Positions 44,379 through 55,000 of a stretch of 64,000 bases of DNA are shown piece by piece. A model generated the notes under the pieces. That model did not search any database, had not been told where the DNA came from, and saw nothing but the letters and a program-made list of their open reading frames with translations. The position numbers and the translations under genes were made by a program. Source of the DNA: Synergistaceae bacterium (lineage in GTDB: Bacteria; Synergistota; Synergistia; Synergistales; Aminobacteriaceae). The DNA lies in assembly GCA_009783355.1 (NCBI GenBank), contig WRHH01000001.1, positions 1 to 64,000 of the forward strand. The letters are read 5' to 3'. Position 1 is the first letter of the stretch. Every line of letters begins with the position of its first letter.

Positions 44379-46970
44379 TTACCTAAGGAGTGCAAGAACA
44401 TTCTGCGGAAGCATGTTCGCCTGGCCGAGCATTGAGTTGCCCGCCTGCATCAATATGCTGAGCTTCGTGAAGTTCATCATTTCCTTTGCCATGTCGAGGT
44501 CGCGGATGCGGCTTTCGGCTGCCGTCAGGTTCTCCGCCGCCACCGTCAGGTTGTTGATCGTGTGCTCAAGGCGGTTCTGATAAGCTCCGAGGCTCGCGCG
44601 CTGTTTAGCGACCCTGTCAAGCGCGCCGTCGATTATCGTTATCGAGCGGGCGGCCGACTTCTGGTCGGTCACGAGCACCTTATGAACTCCAAGCGCACGG
44701 GAGCTCATGTCGGCAATGTCGATTCCCATATCCTCGCCCTCGTTGGCGCCTATCTGGAACACTACACTGTTGTCCGCGATGTGGATTATCGTCTCGTAGG
44801 CTTTGCTCTCCTGTGTGGTGTCGTAACGTTTCGCGATGTCGTTCCACACCGTGCTCATGTTAGCTGTCGAGCTGAACTCAAAGTCAAGGTTCGGATGAAG
44901 TATCCCCACCGCGACATTGCCGGATATCTTGGTGTTGTTCGCGATTGGCTGGCCGGTGTGCGCGTCTTGAATCGACACGTAGAACTGGTTCTCTTTCGCC
45001 TGCTGAATTGTGTTTAGCGAGAGCGCCTTTATCAGGTCCTCATCGCCCGCAAATGAGATTGTCCCAGCCTGACCGTTGATTATTGAACGAATAACCATCG
45101 TTCCGCGTACCGATTCGGATGTGTTCGCAGCCTCTTCCATTACAAACGTTACGAACTTACCTGCATCGTTTGAAACTTTGTTGTCAAGATAAAGCGCCTG
45201 TCCAAGTCCGTCCGCTATTGCTTTATTCAGTTTGTCCTGAAGATCCTTGATCGTGTCCGTAGCGTAAATTGTGACCGAAGTCTTCTTTCCGTCGCCCTGA
45301 GTTATTGTGAGCGTCTGCGGGTCGTCCAAGAGGAACCTGCCGTTTGCATCCCAGAACTTGTCAAGGTCACGGAGTTGCGTGTCCATGCGCGCGGTTTGAC
45401 CGATATAGGTTGCCTTGAAGGATGCTATTGAGACTCCGCCTCCGGCTGTAGTCGTAAAGGCAGCGGCAAACGAAGAATACGCAGCAGTATTCATTTTACC
45501 CATAACCAGCGTTATGTTATTCTCGTAAAGCTGGCCATTGCTGGTGTTAAGGTAGAAATTGCGAAGAGCTACATCCTTGTTGAATATTGATGAATTAAGA
45601 GCAAATCCATTATCATTCGCCGCCATCTGCCCTGATTTCCAATAACCTTCCCACTGCGAGTTTTGGGTTGCGGAAATTGTTATGTTGGCAATAGCGCTAC
45701 GATCATCTTGAAATCTTACTAGTGAAATAATTCCTTTTGAACCCAACGCAGATTGATTAACTGGTCCTGTTAACGCATTGAGTACGTTTCCGAGATGCAT
45801 TCCCGTTGCCATTGCTGCTGCACCAACTCCAAGCCCAAATGAAGTCCACCTGAAACCTTGAGCGGTGGTTATCTGAATTCCGTCCTTTACAAATGATTCC
45901 GAAGTCCCGTCCAAATACGTCACAAGCGCTACTGCTTTCATTGTCACAGCATTATTTACGGTATCGACATTTGTAACTTCAAAATAGATTTTTGCAGTGC
46001 CTGAGAAGGCCCCTGCCGTCCCTATGGCAGTAGCGGCGTTGAAAACACCTGCTACTCCAAAAGACTGAGCTAAAAGTGCAGCGCCGGAAGCGTAATTAAA
46101 ATTCAAAGTCATTATACCTGTTCCAGCACCTGGAGCAAATGATGATGCAACACTTCCCGCGCAGTAAGTAGAAGTATCAACATTAATAACAGTATCAATC
46201 CAAATACCAGCTGAGTCGACCCATGCAGAGTATGCTGATGCCCACGTTCCATTCACATCGTAAGATGTCTGAAATTGAGTAGATTTGAGGTTATAGTCTC
46301 CAGCCGGCAGGTTGTCAACTCGCACATCATCAACGCCTGCATTTTTGTTCACTATAAGGTCAGAAAGTACGTTTTTGTGCTTAATCTTGAAGATATCGCT
46401 CTTCTGAACTTCCGCCACGCCCGGGTTTGCAATGATTGAAACTTTATAGTTCCCCTCAGAAACGTTCTTCTGCCCGAACTGGTCTATCTGACGAAGCCCG
46501 CCGCGCACGAACAGTTTCGTGTCTAAGTTGTCCGACGACCAAAGCACTGATGCCGTGCCGTCAAGCAGTTTCTTCTTGTTGAACTGCGTCGTGTTGGCTA
46601 TCCTGTTTATCTCCTCCCTCAGCTGGTCGATTTCTTGCTGAATATATCCTCTGTCCTGTTGGGTGAGGGTGTCGTTTGCCGCTTGGACTGAGAGTTCGCG
46701 CATACGCTGAAGAATTGAGGTCGTCTCCTGAAGCGCGCCCTCAGCCGTCTGGATCATGGAGATGCCGTCCTGGCTGTTCATGACCGCCCTGTCGAGTCCG
46801 CGAATTTGGGCGCGCATCTTTTCGGAGATGGCAAGCCCTGCGGCGTCGTCTGCCGCGCTGTTAATTCTTAATCCCGTTGAAAGTTTCTGAATGGATTTCT
46901 GCAATGCGCTCGTGGTCATCGTGAGTGCATTGTATGCCTGTAGTGCCGGAATATTGTTGTAAATACGCAT
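44379..46970 (-). CDS. fliC: Flagellin with a large central insertion
   Basis: An 863-residue flagellin. The N-terminal D0/D1 region is canonical ([62 protein letters not shown]) and so is the C-terminal one ([47 protein letters not shown]). About 600 residues lie between, far more than in enteric flagellins, rich in Ala, Gly, Ser and Thr and with WVDSAG/Y repeats of aromatic residues. This would form a large outer domain of the filament, a likely target of surface modification. GGGAGG precedes the ATG. FlaG follows. Confidence 0.96.
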   Translation of the reverse strand: MRIYNNIPALQAYNALTMTTSALQKSIQKLSTGLRINSAADDAAGLAISEKMRAQIRGLDRAVMNSQDGISMIQTAEGALQETTSILQRMRELSVQAANDTLTQQDRGYIQQEIDQLREEINRIANTTQFNKKKLLDGTASVLWSSDNLDTKLFVRGGLRQIDQFGQKNVSEGNYKVSIIANPGVAEVQKSDIFKIKHKNVLSDLIVNKNAGVDDVRVDNLPAGDYNLKSTQFQTSYDVNGTWASAYSAWVDSAGIWIDTVINVDTSTYCAGSVASSFAPGAGTGIMTLNFNYASGAALLAQSFGVAGVFNAATAIGTAGAFSGTAKIYFEVTNVDTVNNAVTMKAVALVTYLDGTSESFVKDGIQITTAQGFRWTSFGLGVGAAAMATGMHLGNVLNALTGPVNQSALGSKGIISLVRFQDDRSAIANITISATQNSQWEGYWKSGQMAANDNGFALNSSIFNKDVALRNFYLNTSNGQLYENNITLVMGKMNTAAYSSFAAAFTTTAGGGVSIASFKATYIGQTARMDTQLRDLDKFWDANGRFLLDDPQTLTITQGDGKKTSVTIYATDTIKDLQDKLNKAIADGLGQALYLDNKVSNDAGKFVTFVMEEAANTSESVRGTMVIRSIINGQAGTISFAGDEDLIKALSLNTIQQAKENQFYVSIQDAHTGQPIANNTKISGNVAVGILHPNLDFEFSSTANMSTVWNDIAKRYDTTQESKAYETIIHIADNSVVFQIGANEGEDMGIDIADMSSRALGVHKVLVTDQKSAARSITIIDGALDRVAKQRASLGAYQNRLEHTINNLTVAAENLTAAESRIRDLDMAKEMMNFTKLSILMQAGNSMLGQANMLPQNVLALLR

Positions 46971-47026
46971 TATATAATACCTCCCTGTATTTTTGTCTGA
47001 AAGCGTCCATGCTTTCGGTAAATATA

Positions 47027-47055
47027 CCTATATACCAAATCCAAATATTTGTCAA
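47027..47055 (-). promoter_or_regulatory. Candidate promoter of the flagellin gene
   Basis: On the minus strand TTGACA (47055..47050) is followed after 17 bases by TATAGG (47032..47027); TATATA two bases earlier is an alternative -10. It lies about 57 bases upstream of the flagellin ATG. A sigma-28 type site is not convincing here (see rejected items). Nothing else is visible in 46971-47300 except a possible extended -10 (TGCTATAAT, 47268-47276) for the nuclease pseudogene. Confidence 0.45.
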
Positions 47056-47300
47056 GGTGGTTGGCAATAGTTGTTTTTAGTGGTTTTGTTTTTAATAGTT
47101 TTAATGTTTAATATTATTTTTGTCTTGACTATACTATTTCGCTTTATCGGGTAATTCTGTTAGATATATAATTAAATTAAGTGTTTACCACGCAGAAATA
47201 CTGTTGTCCACATTTCTTACATCGTGTTCTGCAACAGATAATATCGTCTATCCAACAGCCATTAGCGTGCTATAATGAATTGGCAGAAAGGGTGAGTCCC

Positions 47301-47594
47301 ATGAAAGCGGATGATGTAAGCGTAATAAACGTGAATATTTTGACTATGACGGTTTCTTCAAAGATTTAGTAGACCGATTTCTTTACTATTTGCTCAAACG
47401 AGCGATACCGGATCTATACGCTATAATTGATGAAAGTCGGAAGCATAGACTTCTTGATAAAGAATTTCGTGATATATTGAACACAGGAGTCCCGGAAATT
47501 CACATGAGTCCGCATTACGCTGATTTTGTGATCGAAATACCATTGAAAAACGGTGAAGAGACTTGGGTGCTGCTTCATTGTGAAGCACAGGGCT
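47301..47594 (+). pseudogene. Rpn-family nuclease gene, 5' part (frameshifted and interrupted)
   Basis: The start of a PD-(D/E)XK nuclease/transposase-family (Rpn-like) gene. From ATG 47301 the frame reads MKADDVSV, then a one-base loss near 47327 breaks it; in the next frame it continues KREYFDYDGFFKDLVDRFLY and HYADFVIEIPLKNGEETWVLLHCEAQG. Asp (DFV), Glu (EIP) and the EAQG segment fit the nuclease core. It is cut at 47594 by the RIT element. The remaining half is at 51080-51718. Confidence 0.88.
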
Positions 47595-47699
47595 TATCCG
47601 AAATATCGGATAAGCCTTGTTATCCGAGCAATTTTATTATCCGAGTAGATACGCTAAGACGAGAGAATACGGTTCGCCAGAGATTTTCTACTCGGATAA
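47594..47699. promoter_or_regulatory. Left-end recombinase sites of the RIT element
   Basis: Five copies of one motif in ~105 bases: TTATCCGA at 47594-47601, TCGGATAA at 47606-47613, TTATCCGAG at 47620-47628 and 47637-47645, CTCGGATAA at 47691-47699. The first two face each other around AATA. 47637-47649 and 47687-47699 form a 13-bp inverted pair. They are likely binding sites of the recombinases. Confidence 0.8.
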
Positions 47700-47703
47700 T
47701 ATC

Positions 47704-48747
47704 TTACCTTAAAAATGCAGGTAACACAATGCCTTGCTCTTGCGTGCTTTCAATTTCTTGGGCTGCATACGGGTCTTTATCCTTCAGATACTTGCTTACC
47801 AATTCAAAATCCGCAGCAACGTAGACCATAGTTGTAGCTATCGACGCATGCCCCAAAAAAGTTTTAATCACCGGCAAAGGAATGCCGCTATCCAGCATAT
47901 GCATCGCTATTGTATGTCTAAAACTGTGCGGTGTGTAATTGTTGCGGAAAAGGTCCGTACGAAGCGTCTTTGCCATTTCGATATACTTCTTAACAATGGC
48001 CTCAAGGCATGAGATAGTCATGTGCTCATGTGTCTGGCTCGAAAAAACATGACAACGTGAGTCTTGAGCAGAATTGTGCGCTCCTTCACATTCGATATGT
48101 CTTTTCAATAAAGCGGCGCATTGCTCTGGAATTACGACAACACGCGTTTTTTCGCCTTTTCCTTTCAGAGCCACTGTTACGGGATCAGCAAAACGCACGT
48201 CGCAAACCCTTATATCGCAAAGTTCCTGCGCCCTTGCTCCTGTGGCATAAAGCGTGCTTAAGATCGTCCTGTCGCGTCTTCCGTTTTTTCTGCCCAAATC
48301 CGGGAGACGCAGCAAAACTGCAATCTCCTCACGTGTCATGTAGGCAGCTGGTGCGCGTTTACAAGTTTTCTTTTTAGGGATGCGTTCGACTTCGGCACAG
48401 AACGAGAGCGCACCATCGAAGTTATTCCGAAGTGCGAACTTTGCAAAAGAGGCAATAGCAGCTAACCGCTGGTTACGTGTTATGGTCGAGCATTCACGTT
48501 TTTCCTCAAGAGAATTGAGCCATTCGACTACCATGCCATTCTCCAGATGAGTGAATTCGATTTTCTCAAACGGCACGCGTCTCCGACCATAAACATACAG
48601 AAGCAGCAATTTAAAAGCATGCCGGTACGACCGCGAAGTATTTTCGCTAAGTCCTCTTGTTTTGGGTAAGTATGTCGAGAAAAAATCAGCCAGCGCCGGT
48701 AGCACGAAAGTTTTCTTCGCCATCTCAATCATCCTCGGGGAATACAT
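47704..48747 (-). CDS. Tyrosine recombinase, third of the RIT trio
   Basis: A 347-residue tyrosine recombinase with a SAM-like N-terminal domain and catalytic motifs: Arg in LYATGARAQELCDI, His-x-x-Arg in PHSFRHTIAMH, His in FLGHASIATT, and the nucleophile Tyr in TTMVYVAAD. Its start overlaps the preceding gene by 23 bases. It fits RitC. Its stop lies just inside the left-end recombinase sites. Confidence 0.92.
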   Translation of the reverse strand: MYSPRMIEMAKKTFVLPALADFFSTYLPKTRGLSENTSRSYRHAFKLLLLYVYGRRRVPFEKIEFTHLENGMVVEWLNSLEEKRECSTITRNQRLAAIASFAKFALRNNFDGALSFCAEVERIPKKKTCKRAPAAYMTREEIAVLLRLPDLGRKNGRRDRTILSTLYATGARAQELCDIRVCDVRFADPVTVALKGKGEKTRVVVIPEQCAALLKRHIECEGAHNSAQDSRCHVFSSQTHEHMTISCLEAIVKKYIEMAKTLRTDLFRNNYTPHSFRHTIAMHMLDSGIPLPVIKTFLGHASIATTMVYVAADFELVSKYLKDKDPYAAQEIESTQEQGIVLPAFLR

Positions 48748-49690
48748 CTTTTGTGTAGGAGGCTATTGTTTTGTGCGACTCGCGATACATCTCGTGACGG
48801 GCATTCAGGTACTTTTCTGTTTCCCTCAGTCCGGAATGTCCCAAGTAAGTTGACAAAAAGGGTACCGTTTCCATGAATGTCCGCCCTTCAACTTCAGCTT
48901 TCAGGAACGAGTGCAGAACGAAAACATGCCTTAAGCTGTGTATACACGGCCCACGTGAATAGAGCTTGGAATTATGCGCGCCTTTGATGCCAAGTTCACA
49001 TAAAATTGAATCAAAGAGGTGCCAATATGAGCTTTTATCCCGTTTTGCCCCATCTTCTTTCTTAAAAAGGAAATCATGGTCCTGCATAGCATAGCAAGGC
49101 GCATTTCTGTAAAGCGTCAGAATTCTCGTGAGCTCCACGCTCATAGGCACAATTCGCTGCTTCTGGTTTTTTGCTTTCCTGACCGTTATTACACCTTCGC
49201 GAAGATTGATATCATCCCAAGTCAAGGATATTGCTTCCCCAAGCCGCAGGCCGCATCCATACAAAATACGAAGCAGGATCGGGAATTCTGCTGCAATACG
49301 CGAAGATGACCTTGTCAGTACCAGATCGTCCGCCGCTTCAAATAGACGCTCCATTTCCTCAATAGTGAAAATATATGGCTCGAAATCTGAAGGGATACGC
49401 GGCAGTTCTGGCAGTGAAGTTTTTATGCCAAGCGTTCCAAGATATCCGGCAAACCTTCGCACGTGCGTAAGCTTGCTTTGCTTTGTGGATGGCTTCACGT
49501 CAAAGTGGCCGAGCCACCTGCTGATCTGTTCGGAAGTGAGTTTTTTTTCATTGATGCCTTCGTCGAAAAGAAAAGAGTCGAGGTCTGCGAGTGTACATTG
49601 GTATGCCTTGTGGTCAACGGCAGAAATTTTGACTAGCTCAATATATTGCGCAAGTTCTCCGCGCAACACACTTTTGAAATATATTTTCAT
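48725..49690 (-). CDS. Tyrosine recombinase, second of the RIT trio
   Basis: A 321-residue tyrosine recombinase. Catalytic motifs: LYGCGLRLGEAISLTWDD (Arg), Lys in VRKAKNQKQR, IHSLRHVFVLH (His, Arg), YLGHSGLRETEKYL (His, Tyr). It begins with ATG overlapping the first gene's TAA by one base (TAATG) and ends inside the third gene. It fits RitB in order and size. Confidence 0.92.
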   Translation of the reverse strand: MKIYFKSVLRGELAQYIELVKISAVDHKAYQCTLADLDSFLFDEGINEKKLTSEQISRWLGHFDVKPSTKQSKLTHVRRFAGYLGTLGIKTSLPELPRIPSDFEPYIFTIEEMERLFEAADDLVLTRSSSRIAAEFPILLRILYGCGLRLGEAISLTWDDINLREGVITVRKAKNQKQRIVPMSVELTRILTLYRNAPCYAMQDHDFLFKKEDGAKRDKSSYWHLFDSILCELGIKGAHNSKLYSRGPCIHSLRHVFVLHSFLKAEVEGRTFMETVPFLSTYLGHSGLRETEKYLNARHEMYRESHKTIASYTKDVFPEDD

Positions 49691-50931
49691 TACAGTCTCC
49701 CCTCCATATCCATGAGATTAACGGCTAACGCTCCGCTCGGCTTGGGAACATTGAGAGCACAGAGCCTAAGACGCCTGACATCCACTCTCACATAGTATTT
49801 CGCAGATTCAGGGTCATCATGCCCAAGCGCCTCAGTGACCACAGCATAAGGAACGCCTTTTGTAACAAGCGAGGTGGCGTAACTCATCCTCAAAGCATGA
49901 GTTCCGCGTCTCCTGCCCGTCGCCGAAATGCCTGCTCTATCGAAGCTCCTTTGCGTTATCGAATATCCTGTTCCGGCACAGAGCGGAGAATATGGAGCCT
50001 GCGTATTCAAAAATACATGTTCATGTTCTGACTGTGGCCTTCCGTGCTTGACGTATTCGTCCAGCGATTCCTCGACGTCGGCGTTCAACACAAGCGTGAG
50101 TGGCTTACCTGTCTTCACTTGGATGATATCTATCGTTTTCTTGTCATAGTCGATATCCTGAAGTTTCAGGTTAACGATATCCGAACTACGCAGCCCTAAT
50201 TTCGCGGCAAGCAAAAGTATTGCGTAGTCGCGCTTTCCCATGGATGTCGAACGGTCGATGGAGGACAGCAGCTTGGACACCTCTTCCCCTGAATAAACCG
50301 AAGGCATGGGTTGCGGTTGTCTCATCTTTGGAATGCAGTCAGAAAGATTTGTTTTGGTAACCTTATTGTCGAAAAGATAATTGAGAAAGCGCCTTGCTAC
50401 AGGCATGAAGCCTGTATGCTGAGCGTGGTTTGTGAGTATTCCATAAATATCGGCCGATGTTAGGCTGCTCAAAGAAGGAACTACCCCCACAAGCCAACTC
50501 AGCATGCGTCCGACATGCCTCTTGTGGTTGCCGATAGTGGAATGCGCGGAGCCGAGTTGCTTCAAATGCTCACAGTAAAGTTCGTAATGAACGGAAAACT
50601 GCGGAGGACATTCAGGCTTCGGTTCGCAGAAACGTGGTGCAAACGATTTGCCGTCAATAATTTCGTTTAAGCGATGAATGACAATTTTCGCATGGCTGAA
50701 GCAACTCGTAGAATGGTGGGCTTGCAAGGTGAATTCGGCAAGGAATCGCTGACCGAATTCTTTCGAGTAGTCTTTTTCTCCATAATCTTCAAGAAAACCC
50801 TGTAGCCAACCAAAGTATGTTAAATAGTTCCTGATAGTATGTGGGCTGTAACGCAAAACCAATAGCCGACGTTCGAACTCCTTCCTGATATGATCAATGT
50901 TACTGGCTTCAATTCTTTGTTTCCGCTTCAT
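49690..50931 (-). CDS. Tyrosine recombinase, first of the RIT trio
   Basis: A 413-residue tyrosine recombinase, the longest of the three as expected for RitA. N-terminal core-binding domain (SPHTIRNYLTYFGWLQGFLED) followed by the catalytic domain: AAKLGLRSSDIVNLKLQD (Arg), VKTGKPLTL (Lys), THALRMSYATSL (His, Arg), ALGHDDPESAKYYV (His, Tyr). Promoter-proximal gene of the operon. The start has GAGGAGGTG upstream. Confidence 0.92.
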   Translation of the reverse strand: MKRKQRIEASNIDHIRKEFERRLLVLRYSPHTIRNYLTYFGWLQGFLEDYGEKDYSKEFGQRFLAEFTLQAHHSTSCFSHAKIVIHRLNEIIDGKSFAPRFCEPKPECPPQFSVHYELYCEHLKQLGSAHSTIGNHKRHVGRMLSWLVGVVPSLSSLTSADIYGILTNHAQHTGFMPVARRFLNYLFDNKVTKTNLSDCIPKMRQPQPMPSVYSGEEVSKLLSSIDRSTSMGKRDYAILLLAAKLGLRSSDIVNLKLQDIDYDKKTIDIIQVKTGKPLTLVLNADVEESLDEYVKHGRPQSEHEHVFLNTQAPYSPLCAGTGYSITQRSFDRAGISATGRRRGTHALRMSYATSLVTKGVPYAVVTEALGHDDPESAKYYVRVDVRRLRLCALNVPKPSGALAVNLMDMEGRL

Positions 50932-51054
50932 TTTTACACCTCCTCAAGTGATTGAAACGGGAATTACGGATGAAACCAGTTTATATTTTGTTAGATATGT
51001 TATCCTAATAAAAAAACAGCGAACTAGGTGTGCTCACTATTGCAGGGTATTTTC

Positions 51055-51081
51055 CTCGGATAATAAAATTGCTCGGATAAC
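51055..51081. promoter_or_regulatory. Right-end recombinase sites of the RIT element
   Basis: Two direct copies of CTCGGATAA (51055-51063 and 51072-51080) forming the perfect inverse of 47619-47645. The outer copy abuts the crossover word, giving TCGGATAA-CAGGGC. The 50932-51054 segment upstream of the first recombinase must carry the operon promoter but no clear boxes were seen. Confidence 0.85.
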
Positions 51082-51718
51082 AGGGCTCTGGAGGCGGAAA
51101 TATCGCAGAGAGAATGAATCACTACAGGTGTTTGATTTACGCTCATTACCGGAGAGAGCCAGCTGCTTTGGCAATCATCACAAGCGGGCATAGGAAAGAG
51201 GAACGGTTTTACTCGCATTCCCATTTTGGCACGGAAATCGTTTATCGGTATAATAACCTCATATTAGCAGACCTTGAAGACGAAGAGCTGCAAATTAGCG
51301 ACAATCCGATAGACCTCGCTTTCTACGCTGCAAAATGCGCTCTGCGAGCCAAAGAGGAGATGCAGAAGTTCAAATACCTGCGAACGCTGCTTGAGCTTCT
51401 TGCAGAACGAGGCTGGAGCAGGGAGGATAAATGGGATCTTCTACTCTTTCTTGAGCGTATCATAGATTTGCGTGATATGGAATTGGAAATGAAATACATA
51501 GAATACAGAAATCAACTGAACAAGGAGGGAAAGATAATGTACATACCGCTTGGGGAAAGAGAACTCGCAAGAGAAATTGAACAGCGCGGCATGGAAAAAG
51601 GTATGGAAAAAAAGGCTAAAGAAATGGCAAAAACCTTTTGGCAAACGGTATATCTCCTGATATCATCGCTAAAAGCGCCGGTTTGCCAATAGAACAAATA
51701 CAAAGCATAATAAACTGA
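51080..51718 (+). pseudogene. Rpn-family nuclease gene, 3' part
   Basis: The second half of the interrupted nuclease gene: SGGGNIAERMNHYRCLIYAHY, then HRKEERFYSHSHFGTEIVYRYNNL and a C-terminal region with LLFLERIIDLRD and EREIAREIEQRGMEKGMEKKAKEM-like repeats. A one-base loss in the T run near 51640 shifts the frame; the family-like end FLANGISPDIIAKSAGLPIE to IQSIIN with TGA at 51718 is in the other frame. So the gene carries two frameshifts besides the insertion and is dead. Confidence 0.88.
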
Positions 51719-51830
51719 CGCCTCTTTTTCTTGCGTTAATGCAATGCCTAACAGAAAAAAGCTGCCCTTGCCTTGAGTGGCTTATTGATTGTGCATTAGC
51801 GCTATCTCTCCATCGGGTATAATTCCAAGT

Positions 51831-52019
51831 CTAACTTGGCAAAGTGTTTTCTATTGAAACTTTCAAAATTTCAGGAGTAAGCAATTCTTCTTCATTGTCA
51901 GGTATAGTGCCCAAATGCAAGCTTCCGCCTTGAGAAAAGAAATCTGGCGGTTTCCTTATTGCAAGTTTACTTTCAAGACCTTCCCAGATAATCCTGTCCC
52001 CAGATTTGATACCATTCAA
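51831..52019 (-). CDS. Possible small ORF
   Basis: A 62-residue frame (MNGIKSGDRIIWEGLESKLAI...PEILKVSIENTLPS) just beyond the nifJ terminator. The reading is protein-like (GDRIIWE...LAIRKPP could be an AbrB-like beta hairpin), but there is no convincing ribosome site and no family match. It may be a gene remnant. The rest of 51719-52084 holds nothing else apart from the terminator. Confidence 0.35.
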   Translation of the reverse strand: MNGIKSGDRIIWEGLESKLAIRKPPDFFSQGGSLHLGTIPDNEEELLTPEILKVSIENTLPS

Positions 52020-52024
52020 AAACC

Positions 52025-52054
52025 AGGGGCGAATCCGTGCATGGACTCGCCCCT
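52025..52054 (-). terminator. Terminator of nifJ
   Basis: A GC-rich stem AGGGGCGA-TCC / GGA-TCGCCCCT with one mismatch and a short loop. On the minus strand it is followed by GGTTTTTG. It starts about 30 bases past the nifJ stop. Confidence 0.85.
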
Positions 52055-52084
52055 AGTTCCTTTAAAAAATTGCGGTTTGATATA

Positions 52085-55000
52085 TTACGCTTTTACAGGC
52101 TGCTGACCAAGCTCGGCCATGGTCTTGTACGTTTCGTAACGTTCTTTTGCTTCAAGCTCCGTCTGTACGAAGAGGGTTTCCGCAACTGCGGGGAAGTCCT
52201 GAAGGAGTGATGCGTATCTGACTTCTCCCATGATGAACTCTCTGAAGCTGGCTTTCGGCTCCTTCGAATCCAGCGTGAATTTCTTGTCGGCGTTGGGGTT
52301 ATAGCGGTACAGGTGCCAGTATCCGGCTTCCACAGCCTTCTTTATCTGCTCCTGCGACTTGCCCATTCCGGCCTTGATCCCGTGGTTTATACAAGGCGCG
52401 TATGCGATTATCAGTGACGGCCCTTTGTGGGCTTCCGCTTCCTGAAGGGCTTTCATCAACTGGTTCTTGTCCGCTCCCATTCCGACCTGAGCTACGTAAA
52501 CATTTCCGTAAGTTATCGCCATGCGGCCGAGGTCCTTTTTACGCGTGCGTTTGCCGCTTGCAGCAAATTTCGCGATGGCGGCGGTTGGAGTAGACTTTGA
52601 GGACTGGCCTCCGGTGTTCGAGTACACCTCGGTATCGAGCACTAATATGTTCACGTCCATACCGCTTGCGATGACGTGGTCAAGCCCGCCGTAGCCGATA
52701 TCGTACGCCCAGCCGTCGCCGCCGAACGCCCATACGGACTTTTTCACTAAGTAGTCCTTGTATTTAAATATTTGCGTCACATGTTTGCAGCTCTCGCACG
52801 GGGCTCCTTCCGAACAGGCGGCGTCGCATTTCATATCCTTGAACTCCTCAAACATCTTGATGAGATTCGCGGCTGCGATTTTTGACTTGTCTCCGTCATC
52901 GTGGTTATCGACCCATTCTTTGATGACAGCCTTCGCGGCGGGCTCCACATGCTCGTCGTCCATGGCAAGCAGAGCGTTAGCGGCTTCAAGCAGGTATTTC
53001 ACAAACACGTTCACGGAAAGTCTCATTCCATACGCGTATTCCGCGTTGTCCTCAAACAGCGAGTTTGCCCATGCGGGGCCTTTCCCTTCCGCGTTTACCG
53101 TGTACGGCATACTTGGCGCCGATCCGCCCCAAATAGACGAGCAGCCTGTGGCGTTCGCGACCATCATCCTGTCGCCGAAAAGCTGGGTAATGAGTTTTGT
53201 GTAGGGAGTCTCTCCGCAGCCTGCGCAAGCGCCTGAGAATTCGAGCAACGGACGCAGGAACTGGCTTCCTTTCACGGTGAACTTGGCCGCAACGTCTGCT
53301 TTGTCCTCTACATTCTCCATTGCGAACGTCCAGTTCGGGATCTGATCCGACTGGGTCGCTATCGGCTTCATTTGAAGCGCGCTCACCGGGCAGATGTCGG
53401 CGCAGTTCCCGCAGCCCATGCAGTCAAGCGGATCGACTTGCATCTTATATTTCTCGTCGGATGCTTTGGGTTTCGTATCTACAGCTCCGAAGCCTTCTGG
53501 AGCTTTCGACAGCTCTTCTTTGTTCAGCAGGAACGGGCGAATGGCGGCATGGGGGCAAACCATAGCGCACTGATTGCACTGAATGCATTTGTCGGAAAGC
53601 CACTCGGGAACGTTTACGGCTACTCCGCGCTTCTCGTAGGCTGAAGTTCCTGACGGGAATTGTCCGTCCTCGCGTCCCTTAAATGTGCTCGAAGGAAGCG
53701 AATCGCCTGCTTGAGCGTTGATGACGTCCACGACATTCTTAATGAAACACGGGACATTGGATGGAAGCCCCGGCTTTGGTTTAGGTTCGCCATGCGCGTC
53801 CTTCCATGAATCCGGGATTTTTACCTCGACAAGCTTCATATGACCGGCGTCCACAGCATCGTTGTTCATCTTGACGACTGCTTCACCCTTACGTCCGTAA
53901 GTATGCTCGACCGCATCCTTCATGTATTTGACTGCGTCCTCTATCGGTATGACGTTCGCAAGCTTGAAGAAAGCCGACTGCATTATAGTGTTGGTACGGT
54001 TACCGAGCCCCAGTTTTTCGGCCTCGTCGGTCGCGTCGATAGTGTAGAACTTAATATTATTTTTCGCAATATATCGTTTCATCTTTGAGGGAAGATTCTC
54101 CTCAAGCTGTTCAAGCGTCCAGTTGGTGTTGAGCAGGAACGAGCCGCCTTTTTTAAGCCCCGCTATGACGTCATACTGGTTGACGTATTCCTGTTTATGG
54201 CACGCTACGAAATCGGAATCGCTCACTAAATATGTTGACTTTATCGGGCTCTTGCCGAATCTCAGGTGGGACACCGTTATTCCGCCGGATTTCTTCGAGT
54301 CATACGCGAAATACCCCTGAGCGTACATATCCGTATGGTCGCCGATTATCTTTATTGAGTTCTTGTTTGCTCCCACAGTGCCGTCCGAGCCAAGCCCCCA
54401 GAATTTGCACCTCGTCATGTCGAGAGGCGCGGTGACTATTTCTTCCTTTATTTCAAGATTGGAGTCGCTGATATCGTCAACTATTCCAATGGTGAAATGG
54501 TTACGCGGTTCGTAAAGCTTGAGGTTATCGAAGGCGGCCTTTATCTGCGATGGAGTTGTGTCCTTTGAACCAAGCCCGTAACGCCCGCCTACGATAGTGG
54601 GAGCACAGCAGCCTTTTTCAAAGAACATCGTGCGAACGTCCTCATAAAGCGGCTCGCCGAGCGCGCCTGGTTCCTTGCAGCGGTCAAGTACGGCTATAGC
54701 CTGAGCTGAAGCTGGAAGCGCCCTGAAGAAGTATTTAGGCGAGAACGGACGGAAGAGGTGTACTTCAATCATGCCCACGCGTTCACCCTGAGCGTTCAGG
54801 TAATCTATGACCTCTTCTGCTGTCTGGCACACCGAACCCATTGCGATGATAACTCTTTCTGCTTCCGGATGCCCGTAATAGTTAAACGGATGGTATTCCC
54901 TGCCGGTTATTTTTTTCATCTCCTGCATGTACTTTTCTACCATGTCAGGGATCAATTCATAGTACGGGGAAGAGGCTTCTTTAGCCTGGAAGAAAATATC

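Larger units (their letters stand above)
47587..51087. mobile_element. RIT element (three tandem tyrosine recombinases)
   Basis: A 3.5-kb element with three overlapping tyrosine recombinase genes, the layout of recombinase-in-trio (RIT) elements. Both ends carry ACAGGGCT (47587-47594 and 51080-51087), and just inside are inverted 27-bp perfect repeats (47619-47645 and 51055-51081). Removing one ACAGGGCT plus the interior (3493 bases) joins EAQG to SGGGNIAERMNHYR in frame, as expected for an intact Rpn-type nuclease. The target is therefore clear and the boundaries are exact within the repeat. Confidence 0.93.

Noticed and set aside
47135-47150. Sigma-28 promoter for flagellin (CCCGATAA on the minus strand)
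   Set aside because: The -10 fits, but no TAAA-type -35 lies at the right distance and it is ~165 bases upstream of the ATG; the TTGACA/TATAGG pair closer to the gene is better.
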